Of a stretch of DNA of 64,000 nt, positions 26,034 through 34,536 are shown piece by piece; within the stretch, counting starts at the first letter, position 1; every line of letters starts with the position of its first letter. The stretch is from the NCBI GenBank assembly GCA_025362235.1, contig JANYGZ010000055.1, positions 62,001-126,000 on the forward strand, in the 5' to 3' direction. Under the pieces are notes generated by a model. It saw only the letters and a program-made list of their open reading frames with translations. It was not told where the DNA came from and did no database searches. The translations under genes were made by a program, and so were the position numbers. Source of the stretch: Ferruginibacter sp. (GTDB lineage Bacteria > Bacteroidota > Bacteroidia > Chitinophagales > Chitinophagaceae).

Positions 26034-27383
26034 TTAAAAATATTTTGTAACGCCCGGTATTGCAAAAGGATAATATCCATCAGCATTCGGAACTATTGGT
26101 GGCGTTGCGCTCCAGTCGTAAACTTTTGGATGCAGATCCAACCCGGAATTTATTGCTTTATCCCATTCTACTACCTGGCCAGTGTAGGTTGCCAATCTTC
26201 CCAAAATAGAAGTCATGGTACTTTTAGCACCGTATTCTGCATTTGCAAATTTGTATTCGCCCTTTGCAATGGCGGCAAATAAGTCGTCGTGTTCTGTTTG
26301 ATAGGGATTGTTTTCTTTTGTTTTATCAAACTGGTATAACAGGGTTCCTTTATTATCTTTAATATTGGCATCGCCACAAAATATTTTACCCTTCGTACCA
26401 ATCAACAATTCATCCACCTTACTCATGGTACCCGGAATATGCCGGCATTGACTATTAAGGATGCTGCCATCAGCATAAGTAAACTCTACATAATGATGAT
26501 CAAATATTTCACCATTTTCTTTTCCTTTTCTTACTTCTCTGCCACCCATACCCTGTGCCTTTACAGGATGGCTTCCCTTAAACCAGTTAATGACATCTAT
26601 ATTATGGATATGCTGTTCGTTGATATGATCGCCGCATAGCCAGTTAAAATAATACCAGTTGCGCATCTGGTATTCCATTTCCGTTTGGCCGGGTTTACGC
26701 GGCCTAACCCATACGCCATCATTGTTCCACCAGGCCTGCGCCGAAGTGATATCACCAATCATATCTTTGCGCTGGAATAATTCCAGATAAGAGTTTTGAT
26801 AATGCCTTTGGAGGCCCACCACTACGTTTAATTTTTTTTGTTTGGCAATTGCAGCCGACGCCAGTACTTTTTGTATCCCAGCAGGATCAGTTGCTACCGG
26901 CTTTTCCATAAAAACATGTTTGCCTTGTTTGATGGCTTCTTCAAAATGGATGGGCCTGAATCCGGGAGGTGTAGCCAGCAATACAACATCGGCTAGTGCA
27001 ATGGCTTTTACATACCCATCGAAGCCGGTAAATTTCCTTTCTTCCGGAACATCAATTTTTGCTTTAACCGTTCCCCGGCCCCCAGATGATTCTGCAATAT
27101 CATCACTCATTAAATTTTTATAACAGGTATCTAAATTATCCCTGAAGGCATCGGCCATCGCTACGAGTTTTACATTTTGCTTACTAAGCAAAGCCTGTGT
27201 AGCAGCACCTGTACCACGGCCCCCACAACCCACTAATACTATTTTAATAACATCATCTGCACCAGAAAAAAAATTGGCTTTTGATAAAATTGGCGCAGCA
27301 ATTAAACCGCCTGCAAGTATCGACCCCTGTGTTAAAAATTCTCTCCTGGAATTACCAGTAACTTTTGAAGCATCGTTGTTCAT
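26034..27383 (-). CDS. Tat-exported Gfo/Idh/MocA-family oxidoreductase
   Basis: 449 residues with a twin-arginine leader (SRREFLTQGSILAGGLIAAP, residues 12-31). The Rossmann domain has the motif IVLVGCGGRGTGAATQ and the family signature HVFMEKPVATDP near 140. The C-terminal domain contains WYYFNWLCGDHINEQHIHNID, typical of the longer exported family in Bacteroidota and Planctomycetota. Several exported relatives act on sugars or 3-keto-glycosides with tightly bound nicotinamide cofactor; the substrate here is unknown. The SUMF1-domain gene lies 88 bases upstream on the same strand. Confidence 0.92.
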   Translation of the reverse strand: MNNDASKVTGNSRREFLTQGSILAGGLIAAPILSKANFFSGADDVIKIVLVGCGGRGTGAATQALLSKQNVKLVAMADAFRDNLDTCYKNLMSDDIAESSGGRGTVKAKIDVPEERKFTGFDGYVKAIALADVVLLATPPGFRPIHFEEAIKQGKHVFMEKPVATDPAGIQKVLASAAIAKQKKLNVVVGLQRHYQNSYLELFQRKDMIGDITSAQAWWNNDGVWVRPRKPGQTEMEYQMRNWYYFNWLCGDHINEQHIHNIDVINWFKGSHPVKAQGMGGREVRKGKENGEIFDHHYVEFTYADGSILNSQCRHIPGTMSKVDELLIGTKGKIFCGDANIKDNKGTLLYQFDKTKENNPYQTEHDDLFAAIAKGEYKFANAEYGAKSTMTSILGRLATYTGQVVEWDKAINSGLDLHPKVYDWSATPPIVPNADGYYPFAIPGVTKYF

Positions 27384-27471
27384 AATTAATTTGTTTATTG
27401 TTTTTAAAAATGGCAGTATGAAATTAAATTATTCAGCATGAAATATATCGTATAAAATCAGTTATCATTTA

Positions 27472-28434
27472 TTATTTCCCCAGATATTGTTGATAAAATT
27501 CTTCTATCTTTTCTTTAGCGGGTTGTTCTAAAGGGCGGATAATGCGGAAACCGATAGAAGGGGCATCTGTAAGCCACCATTTACTTTTAGGAATCTGTGG
27601 ATCCCGCCTGTTCCAGGATGGATCTGATTTAGTACGTTTGGCACTTCTCAACTCGGCAGCATCATCCATAAAACTGCCACCACGAAGTACTTTGGGATAA
27701 TGGGATTTATTGGGCGCAACAAAAGCATTGCCTGCACTGTCTTGCCAGTTGGCCAATCTTTTTTCATCATAATGATCCAGCGTCCATTCGCTTACATTGC
27801 CCAGCATATCATACAGGCCCCATGCATTAGGTAATTTTGATCCTGCTTTCTGAAATTTATTATCACTGTTATTTTTATACCAGGCATATTTATCCAGTTG
27901 CGTTTCATCATTGCCAAAATAATAACTGGTGGTACTACCTGCACGGCAGGCATATTCCCATTCAGCTTCAGAAGGCAGTCGGTAAAAAATTCCCGTTTTA
28001 TTATAGAGCCACCTGCAATACATTAAAGCGGCGTACTGCGATAAACTGTTTACAGGGTATCCACCTTCTTTACCCATTCCTAAACTAAAGTCAATATATT
28101 GTGGGCTGGGCCTGCTAATTGCATCAAGGCTTGTACTTTCACTGGTGGTTGCATCATTATAAAAAACATCAAACTCATCCCTGCTCACTTCAAATTTACC
28201 CATCCAGAATGCTGCAATGGCAATCTTTCGCTGAGGGCCCTCATCTATGTTCCTGTTTTTTTCGTTGTCACTGCTTCCCATAAAAAAACTGCCTGCTTTT
28301 ATCGGGACAAGGCTGCATTGAATAGTTGAACCCGGAATAATAAATTGACAGGCTGAAAATGTTTTGGAACTGTCTTGTGCTTTTATCAAATTGAAGCAGC
28401 AAACACTTAATAATACAAGAAATACTTTTTTCAC
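27472..28434 (-). CDS. Exported SUMF1/formylglycine-generating-enzyme-like protein
   Basis: About 320 residues. I prefer the GTG start at 28434 (KKVFLVLLSVCCF signal peptide) over the TTG four codons upstream. The FGE-sulfatase fold is shown by IKAGSFFMGSSDNEKNRNIDEGP, YCRWLYNKTGIFYRLPSEAEWEYACRAG (in two parts), NVSEWTLDHYD, VLRGGSFMDDA and SIGFRII. The copper-binding cysteine pair of true formylglycine-generating enzymes is not apparent. No sulfatase gene is nearby, so a structural or binding role, as in many SUMF1-domain lipoproteins of Bacteroidota, is more likely than sulfatase maturation. Confidence 0.85.
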   Translation of the reverse strand: MKKVFLVLLSVCCFNLIKAQDSSKTFSACQFIIPGSTIQCSLVPIKAGSFFMGSSDNEKNRNIDEGPQRKIAIAAFWMGKFEVSRDEFDVFYNDATTSESTSLDAISRPSPQYIDFSLGMGKEGGYPVNSLSQYAALMYCRWLYNKTGIFYRLPSEAEWEYACRAGSTTSYYFGNDETQLDKYAWYKNNSDNKFQKAGSKLPNAWGLYDMLGNVSEWTLDHYDEKRLANWQDSAGNAFVAPNKSHYPKVLRGGSFMDDAAELRSAKRTKSDPSWNRRDPQIPKSKWWLTDAPSIGFRIIRPLEQPAKEKIEEFYQQYLGK

Positions 28435-28495
28435 AATTTGACGCAATTATTTTAAACGGAAGATAAGAAATAAACTACTACAAATATTATTGTGC

Positions 28496-29500
28496 TCACT
28501 GTTTCCAATAATGCGCAAAACCTTTGGTTGAATAAAAAATAATATGATCGTTTTTATTTTCTGCAATCAGTACTTCTGACTTCATTTTTACTGCAAGTTT
28601 TTTTGCTTTTTTAATAGGTAATATGCTGCATGCGGTAGCCAGCCAATCTGCAGTAGCGCCATCATTTGCAATAACGGTAACATTGTGTTGAAAGGTTACA
28701 CCATAGCCGGTTTTGGGGTCAGTAATATGCGAATACCTTTTTCCATCATGTTCTATAAACTGGTAAGCATCGCCGGAAGTAGCCACAGATTTATTTTGAA
28801 TCAAAAGGGATTGTTCTAATAAATCCTCTTTACTCTCAGGTACATTTACTCCAACTGACCAACCCTTACTGTTTGGTGGCCCTTCACTCATAGCAATATC
28901 ACCACCGGCATCTGCAAGGGAAATTGTTATTTTTTGGGAACTTAAAAAGTCAATTACTTTTTGTGCGATCCATCCTTTTGCAATGCCACCAAGATCAAGG
29001 CCCATACCAGTTTCTGTAAGCGTTACTTCTTTATTGGCGGTGTCAATGATCAATTTATTAAAACCTGTTAAGTCTCTTGCTGCATCTATTTTTTTTGCAG
29101 AGGGAAACTGGTTTGTTTTTCTTGCACTGCGCCATAATTTTACAATAGGCCCTACGGTAATGTCGAATGCACCCTCACTTTTTTCGTAAGCAATTTTTGA
29201 CTGCAACAATATATTCAGCAGGGCAGGGGAGACCTTTACACTTGAATGATTGCCCGCTGCTGCATTCAATTGCATCAACTCACTGCTATTCAAATAATCG
29301 CTGAAAATATTATTAAAAGAATCTACCAGTTTAAAACTTTGCTTTGCAAGATACACCGCTTGTAAGCTGTCACTGCAATACAGTACAATCATAAAGGGCG
29401 AACCCATTTTTGGTTCGGTAAAAGCATAACGCCTTAGTTGTGCATTTGCATGCAGGCCAATGGTTACAAAAAAGCAAACAAAAAATAATCGTGAAGGCAA
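28496..29500 (-). CDS. apbE: FAD:protein FMN transferase (ApbE), exported
   Basis: 334 residues with a signal peptide (RLFFVCFFVTIGLHANAQ); no ATG is available at the start, so TTG at 29500 is used. ApbE hallmarks are MGSPFMIVLY near the start, GGIAKGWIAQKVIDFL (about 170), LADAGGDIAMSEGPP, YSHITDPKTGYG and a Thr/Ala-rich metal-binding block near NDGATADWLATACS. It attaches FMN covalently to Thr/Ser of periplasmic flavoproteins using FAD. No Nqr/Rnf-type target is in the window, so its substrate is elsewhere in the genome. Near the Nudix gene upstream (56 bases). Confidence 0.93.
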   Translation of the reverse strand: MPSRLFFVCFFVTIGLHANAQLRRYAFTEPKMGSPFMIVLYCSDSLQAVYLAKQSFKLVDSFNNIFSDYLNSSELMQLNAAAGNHSSVKVSPALLNILLQSKIAYEKSEGAFDITVGPIVKLWRSARKTNQFPSAKKIDAARDLTGFNKLIIDTANKEVTLTETGMGLDLGGIAKGWIAQKVIDFLSSQKITISLADAGGDIAMSEGPPNSKGWSVGVNVPESKEDLLEQSLLIQNKSVATSGDAYQFIEHDGKRYSHITDPKTGYGVTFQHNVTVIANDGATADWLATACSILPIKKAKKLAVKMKSEVLIAENKNDHIIFYSTKGFAHYWKQ

Positions 29501-29556
29501 TAGTTGATTTTTATAAGTTATTGTTGGAAAATTACACTTTTAAAAAGCAGCACTAA

Positions 29557-30147
29557 CTACAATATATTTTTTAATCGTAAATGCTGCAACAGCATTATTG
29601 TTTTGGCATCTTTTATTTCGCCGGTTTCAATCATCTGCATGGCTTGCGCCATCGGCAATTCCAGTACTTCAATTTCTTCCTGTTCATGGGCAATACCGCC
29701 GCCTTCCGTTACCTTCATAGCATGCGAATATTCAGCTATAAAAAAATGAAGCATCTCTGTTACAGAACCCGGCGACATGTACACTTCCATTACCTTTTTA
29801 ACTGCACTGATTTTATATCCTGTCTCTTCTTCGGTTTCTCTTTTAATACAGTCTTCTGCATTGTCTTTGTCTAACAATCCGGCACAGGCTTCTATAAGCA
29901 TACCATTACTGTTGCCATTAATAAAAGTGGGCATGCGGAACTGCCTGGTAAGAATTACCGTTTTCAGCGAAACACTGTACAGCAAAATAACGGCACCATT
30001 ACCCCTGTCGTAGGCTTCCCTGCTTTGCGATTGCCAGCTGCCATTTTTCTTTAAATATTCGTAAGTTATTTTTCTTAGCGTGTACCAGTTACTGGATAAT
30101 ATTTCTCTGGCAATAATTTTTACATGGCTGTTTTGTTCCAGGCTCAT
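29557..30147 (-). CDS. Nudix hydrolase (NudK/ADP-ribose pyrophosphatase type)
   Basis: 196 residues, cytosolic. The Nudix box is intact: G-LLDKD-NAEDCIK-RETEEETGY (about residues 99-120), with the REUXEE metal-binding core. The preceding VILTRQFRMPTF and following GSVTEMLHFFIAEY match NudK/NudF-like enzymes that hydrolyse ADP-ribose, GDP-mannose or related nucleotide sugars. The substrate is not determinable. It probably shares a transcript with the downstream apbE gene. Confidence 0.9.
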   Translation of the reverse strand: MSLEQNSHVKIIAREILSSNWYTLRKITYEYLKKNGSWQSQSREAYDRGNGAVILLYSVSLKTVILTRQFRMPTFINGNSNGMLIEACAGLLDKDNAEDCIKRETEEETGYKISAVKKVMEVYMSPGSVTEMLHFFIAEYSHAMKVTEGGGIAHEQEEIEVLELPMAQAMQMIETGEIKDAKTIMLLQHLRLKNIL

Positions 30148-30178
30148 CTTTTATAAGTTTTATAAAGAGTTGACAAGG

Positions 30179-30272
30179 TTTCACACGAAGGAAACAAAGG
30201 ATACAAAGTACACAAAAAAGAAATAGTGTATTGCTTTGTGTACTTTGTATCCTTTGCGGGCTTTGTGTGAAA
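30179..30272. repeat. Large palindromic 3'-end element, copy 1
   Basis: Two 38-nt arms (30179-30216 and 30235-30272), of which the inner 22 pair perfectly (TTTGTGTACTTTGTATCCTT plus TG), enclose an 18-nt loop. It ends 4 bases past the stop codon of the Gfo/Idh gene at 30277-31608 and probably forms its transcript end. A relative sits at 48667-48771, also 4 bases after a stop codon. Confidence 0.75.
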
Positions 30273-30276
30273 TAAA

Positions 30277-31608
30277 TTACAGTTTTGGAAGTGTATAACC
30301 GTTGTGGTATTCTTTTAGTAAATATTTTTTATTAATTGCTTCATCAGTGAAAGTGCCTTTCGGTTTGTCCCAAAATAATTTTTGGCCGCTGCGGAAAGCA
30401 ATATTACCCATTTGTGCCACGGTGGCCACATGTGCACCAGCCTGTATCGGGCAATGCAGGTCGGCTGCTTTTCGGCTCTTTACGGCACCAACAAAATTTA
30501 CCCAATGCATATCAAGCCCATTGTCGCTTGGTTTTTGAAAAGCCATAATAACTTTATTTTTGCTTTGCTTTTCTTCAATTACTTCCCAGCCGTTGCGGTT
30601 TAAAATCAAGGTTCCGTTGTTACCGATATAAGCTATACCATGATCCCTGTCGTAAGAGCCATTATCAATGCCCATTGCAGAGTCCCAAACCATATTAAAT
30701 TTTTCAAATTCATAAATGGTGGTTAATGTATCCGGTGTTTCTTCATACAGATCAGGATAAGCAAATCTTCCTCCAAGGGCTGCAACACTAATGGGCAAAT
30801 CAGCTTTCATGCCCAGTAATCCATAGTCTAATAAATGCACCCCCCAGTCCGTCATTAACCCGCCGGCATAATCCCAAAACCACCTGAAATTAAAATGAAA
30901 ACGGCTGCTGTTAAATGGCCTTGTATTGGCAGGTCCCAACCATTGTTTATAATCCACTCCGGCAGGTGGTGCACTGTCAGGTACTACAGGGCCGGGTTTC
31001 ATCCATCCCTGGTAACACCATACTTTTACAGTGCGGATATTTCCCAACTGCCCGCTTTGCACAAAATCAACTGCATCCTGAAAATGTTTTTGACTCCGCT
31101 GCCATTGGCCGCCCTGTACTATTTTATTATAACGTTGTTGTGCAGCTACCATGGTATTGCATTCTATTATAGAATTGCCCACAGGTTTTTCTACATACAC
31201 ATCTTTGCCTGCTTCGCATGCATGTATCATTATTAAAGCATGCCAGTGATCGGGTGTACCAATAATTACTGCATCAATATCTTTTTGTGCCAATAGTTTT
31301 CTGTAGTCATCATAGGTTTTAATTTTAGATGCATCTACATTTAAAGGAGCCAGTTCAGCCAGCCGTTTATCTATTACATTTTTATCTATATCACAAACAG
31401 CTATAAGGTTTACCCCGGGTACTTTTAAAGCAGACTTTACATTGCTCCAGCCCATTCCATTAATACCGATTGCACCAATATTCAACTGGTCGCTGGGTGC
31501 TACACGGTTTTTAAAATAAGCGAAAGCCTTATTATCAAATACAGATGACAAGGCGCCTGCACCAACCACCATGGAGGATTGTTGTAAAAATTTTCTACGT
31601 GATGACAT
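30277..31608 (-). CDS. Tat-exported Gfo/Idh/MocA-family oxidoreductase
   Basis: 443 residues with a twin-arginine leader (SSRRKFLQQSSMVVGAGALS). The Rossmann motif IGAIGINGMGWSNV is at about 43-56, DVYVEKPVGN near 135 carries the family Lys-Pro, and WFWDYAGGLMTDWGVHLLDYG near 245 is a conserved C-domain block. It resembles the exported oxidoreductases linked to glycoside C3 oxidation or reduction in Bacteroidota, but the substrate is unknown. It is distinct from the protein at 26034 (different leader and C-domain). It is monocistronic, ended by the palindrome at 30179-30272. Confidence 0.92.
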   Translation of the reverse strand: MSSRRKFLQQSSMVVGAGALSSVFDNKAFAYFKNRVAPSDQLNIGAIGINGMGWSNVKSALKVPGVNLIAVCDIDKNVIDKRLAELAPLNVDASKIKTYDDYRKLLAQKDIDAVIIGTPDHWHALIMIHACEAGKDVYVEKPVGNSIIECNTMVAAQQRYNKIVQGGQWQRSQKHFQDAVDFVQSGQLGNIRTVKVWCYQGWMKPGPVVPDSAPPAGVDYKQWLGPANTRPFNSSRFHFNFRWFWDYAGGLMTDWGVHLLDYGLLGMKADLPISVAALGGRFAYPDLYEETPDTLTTIYEFEKFNMVWDSAMGIDNGSYDRDHGIAYIGNNGTLILNRNGWEVIEEKQSKNKVIMAFQKPSDNGLDMHWVNFVGAVKSRKAADLHCPIQAGAHVATVAQMGNIAFRSGQKLFWDKPKGTFTDEAINKKYLLKEYHNGYTLPKL

Positions 31609-31925
31609 AATCGTTTTTTTAGTAAGAGAAGAAAGAGTTGTTTAAATACATTGATAGCGGAACAGCGTGGAATCTTTACAAATGTCCTTTTGACTTTTCT
31701 GCAATCGTTATTAAAGCATAAACTTACCAAATTTATCTTATACCGCCACCTGTTTTTTCAGGTGCGAAAATATTTGTGATTTGTTTATTACTGAAACTAA
31801 ATAACAAAAAAATACCTTAGTTTTATTTCTGCTGTCAGAAAAGTTGAAATAAAACTATCAGTAGCAAACAATCAGGATTGCTAAACCTGCAAATTTTCGT
31901 TCTTAAAAAACCTAAAACAAAATTT

Positions 31926-33206
31926 ATGAAATTAAGTAGACTGTTTTTAATGATGGCTGTATTAATTGCCTGTAATGTATCTGCGCAAAAAATTGAGCAG
32001 TCCGCCAATGTAACGGCAAGTGGTTTTTCTGAAGAACGCTTAAAGAAAATAGATAATCAAATGAATGAGTGGGTTAAGAAAGGCTGGGTAAATGGTACTG
32101 TTGGATTGATCATTCGCAATGGTAAAATAGTGTATTACAAATCAGCTGGCTACAATGATATGGAGGCTAAACTTGCAATGAAAAAAGATGATATTTTCAG
32201 GATCGCTTCGCAAACCAAAGCCATTGCCAGCGTGGCTGTTATGATGTTGTATGAAGAAGGGAAATTTTTACTGGATGACCCGATCTCTGCGTATATACCA
32301 TCTTTTGCCAATGAAAAAGTACTGGATAAATTTAATGAAGCGGATACTACTTATACCACTGTTCCTGCAAAAAGACAGGCTACTATCCGCGACCTTTTAT
32401 CGCATACTTCCGGCCTTGGATATGCGCAAATAGGCAGTAAAGAAGCCAATGCTATTTATGCAAAAAGCAATATTACTGCAGGTGTAGATGTAAGCGGTGA
32501 TAAGTTATCAGATGCCATGAGCCGTTTAGGGGCACTGCCTTTAATGCATCAGCCAGGCGAAAAATGGACTTACGGTTTAAATGTAGATGTACTGGGCGAC
32601 CTTGTAGAAATATGGTCGGGTATGAGCCTGGACGAATTTTTTAGAACAAGAATTTTTGAACCACTGGGTATGGCAGATACGTATTTTAATTTGCCCGCAA
32701 CCAAGGCCAGCCGCCTGGTAAATATGTATAGTGAAGATTCAACAGGCAAATTGCAAAAACAAACCGGTGAAGCGCTGGGCGGACATATTGATTACCCTTT
32801 GCGCAAGAAAAGCTATTTTTCAGGTGGTGCAGGGCTTTCCTCCACAGCGTATGACTATGCTGTTTTTTTGCAGATGATGCTGAACGGAGGTACTTATAAT
32901 GGCAAAAGATTATTGAGCCGCAATACCGTAAGAATGATGACGATGAACCAGATTGGCGACGCCCCCACTGACTGGCTGGGTAATAATAAATTTGGTTTAG
33001 GATTTGCGGTTGTAACAGGAAAGGGTAGCGCAGACTTTCCTTCCCAGGAAGGAACATACTCCTGGGGCGGTGCATTTAAAACATCTTATTGGGTAGATCC
33101 CAAAGAAAAAATGGTGATTGTTTTTTACCGGCAAATTCTCAATACAACACATAATGACCTTGCAGATAAATTTAGGGTGATGGCTTACTCAGCGTTGAAT
33201 GATTGA
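31926..33206 (+). CDS. Exported serine hydrolase, beta-lactamase/class C PBP fold
   Basis: 426 residues from ATG 31926, with a signal peptide (KLSRLFLMMAVLIACNVSAQ). The serine beta-lactamase motif SxxK is at Ser95-Lys98 (ASQTKAIAS). The Tyr-Asn motif is in WTYGLNVDVLG (Tyr216), and the third-motif region is WGGAFKTSYWVDP near the C-terminus. This places it among esterase EstB / class C beta-lactamase-like hydrolases, which act on peptides, esters or cell-wall fragments rather than necessarily on antibiotics. It is transcribed alone, divergently from the Gfo/Idh gene. Confidence 0.92.
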   Translation: MKLSRLFLMMAVLIACNVSAQKIEQSANVTASGFSEERLKKIDNQMNEWVKKGWVNGTVGLIIRNGKIVYYKSAGYNDMEAKLAMKKDDIFRIASQTKAIASVAVMMLYEEGKFLLDDPISAYIPSFANEKVLDKFNEADTTYTTVPAKRQATIRDLLSHTSGLGYAQIGSKEANAIYAKSNITAGVDVSGDKLSDAMSRLGALPLMHQPGEKWTYGLNVDVLGDLVEIWSGMSLDEFFRTRIFEPLGMADTYFNLPATKASRLVNMYSEDSTGKLQKQTGEALGGHIDYPLRKKSYFSGGAGLSSTAYDYAVFLQMMLNGGTYNGKRLLSRNTVRMMTMNQIGDAPTDWLGNNKFGLGFAVVTGKGSADFPSQEGTYSWGGAFKTSYWVDPKEKMVIVFYRQILNTTHNDLADKFRVMAYSALND

Positions 33207-33263
33207 AGATAAACGCTGATGATGCAGATTTTTACGGATGTTTAAAAGTTTGTGGCAATACAC

Positions 33264-33689
33264 ATGTACATTTCTCTAAAACAAATAGACAACAAAACGC
33301 TTTGCTTGTTTAGCAGCAAAGGCACTCTTATTGCGACATTTAAACCGCGGTGGACTGAATTTCGTGAATTTAGACGCATTGAAAACAACTGCATTATCGT
33401 TAAGGAAAGCAATGAGAAGTTTAGAGACAATTCAGGCTACGCAAACATTTATTGTTTAGACGACAAGTTTCAAATAGTGTGGACAATTGACGCACCATTT
33501 AAAAATGACAGTTTTCCAAATCCTATTGTTTGGAATAAGCAAACTATAAGGCGACAAAAAGAAGGTGGCTATTTGACACTTGATACTATTGACAATCCAA
33601 AAACTTTCTTGTGCTCAAGTTGGCATGGATTTACAGTGACTGTTGCCTATGACACAGGAGAAACAATTTCATCAGAGTTTACAAAATAA
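33264..33689 (+). CDS. Hypothetical protein flanked by short repeats
   Basis: 141 residues from ATG 33264; a GTG four codons upstream is the alternative. There is no signal peptide. It is beta-strand rich, with YISLKQIDNKTLCLFSSKG, IYCLDDKFQIVWTIDAP and TVAYDTGETISSE, resembling one or two blades of a small propeller or a jelly roll. I do not recognise a family. AAACGCTGAT lies on its left (33212-33221), right (33722-33731) and inverted beyond (33795-33804), so the gene may be an inserted cassette. Confidence 0.55.
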   Translation: MYISLKQIDNKTLCLFSSKGTLIATFKPRWTEFREFRRIENNCIIVKESNEKFRDNSGYANIYCLDDKFQIVWTIDAPFKNDSFPNPIVWNKQTIRRQKEGGYLTLDTIDNPKTFLCSSWHGFTVTVAYDTGETISSEFTK

Positions 33690-33721
33690 AGGTACTACCA
33701 CTAATCAACCTGTTAATAAAA

Positions 33722-33804
33722 AAACGCTGATAAAGCCATTTGATATTCAGAACGAGATTTTAAAAATCCTGTTCCATCCGTATCAATCCACGGTATCAGC
33801 GTTT
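33722..33804. repeat. Inverted repeat AAACGCTGATA / TATCAGCGTTT
   Basis: An 11-bp perfect inverted repeat (33722-33732 and 33794-33804) encloses 61 bases with ATCCGTATC-type sequence common in dispersed intergenic repeats. It lies tail-to-tail between convergent genes and may act as a bidirectional terminator. Confidence 0.55.
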
Positions 33805-33822
33805 CTATAAAGAGGCATAGCC

Positions 33823-34491
33823 TTATGCCTTATCAAAACTTACACATTCCTTCAATTCCTTTTCTGTGTAAGCAACATTGTATTGTTTTAATATATCGTC
33901 AGGTACACCGTTCCATTGATTCGGCACATTCCCTTTATAGCCAATATCCTTGACCCCTATCTCAGAGGTATAAAAACCAGTGGTGGTAAGGTCTCTCATT
34001 AAATTAAAAAATGAAACACCTGGCTGCATGCCTGGTTTTACCTTATTGGGGTAAGCAATAGCATCCACAATTTCTACCCTTTGTTTATCTGTAATATCAT
34101 TAAAAGATTTATCAAAACGTTTAAACGATTCCAGTTGCAACCAGCGTAAACCACCACGCATGGGTATTTTATGTTCCGGCATATCTTTTACAATAAACTC
34201 AATAAAATCGGGCACTTTGGCATCTGTAGCATTGCCACTCACTTCATCTTTTGGAATAATAATATCTGCAAGAATAGTAATAGTGGCCATTTCTTCTTTT
34301 GTAAAAAATGTTTCCGCTTCCAGCTTTTTAATTTCCTCTAATTCTTCCGGCGTGCGGCTTGGATCCACGGCAACGGCTTTTTCAGTTGTAGCGGGTGCCG
34401 CTTTTTTATCTGCGGGGTTACAACTTTCTATCAATACACCAGTGGCAGCAGTGCCCACCAATAAAGCTTTGATCGATTTACGTCTGTCCAT
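33823..34491 (-). CDS. Gluconate 2-dehydrogenase subunit 3-family protein
   Basis: 222 residues with an N-terminal double-arginine leader and lipobox-like stretch (DRRKSIKALLVGTAATGVLIESC). The PF13618 core follows: FFTKEEMATITILADIIIPKDE, KVPDFIEFIVKDMP and FNLMRDLTTTGFYTSEIGVKDIGYKGN. This is the small, exported subunit that accompanies FAD-containing GMC dehydrogenases and is needed for their export and stability. The GMC gene ends 45 bases upstream on the same strand, so the two form a periplasmic sugar dehydrogenase, plausibly glucose/glycoside 3-dehydrogenase. Confidence 0.9.
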   Translation of the reverse strand: MDRRKSIKALLVGTAATGVLIESCNPADKKAAPATTEKAVAVDPSRTPEELEEIKKLEAETFFTKEEMATITILADIIIPKDEVSGNATDAKVPDFIEFIVKDMPEHKIPMRGGLRWLQLESFKRFDKSFNDITDKQRVEIVDAIAYPNKVKPGMQPGVSFFNLMRDLTTTGFYTSEIGVKDIGYKGNVPNQWNGVPDDILKQYNVAYTEKELKECVSFDKA

Positions 34492-34536
34492 AAAAATATT
34501 TTATAAATTATGTGATGGAGTAATAATTGTTATTAA

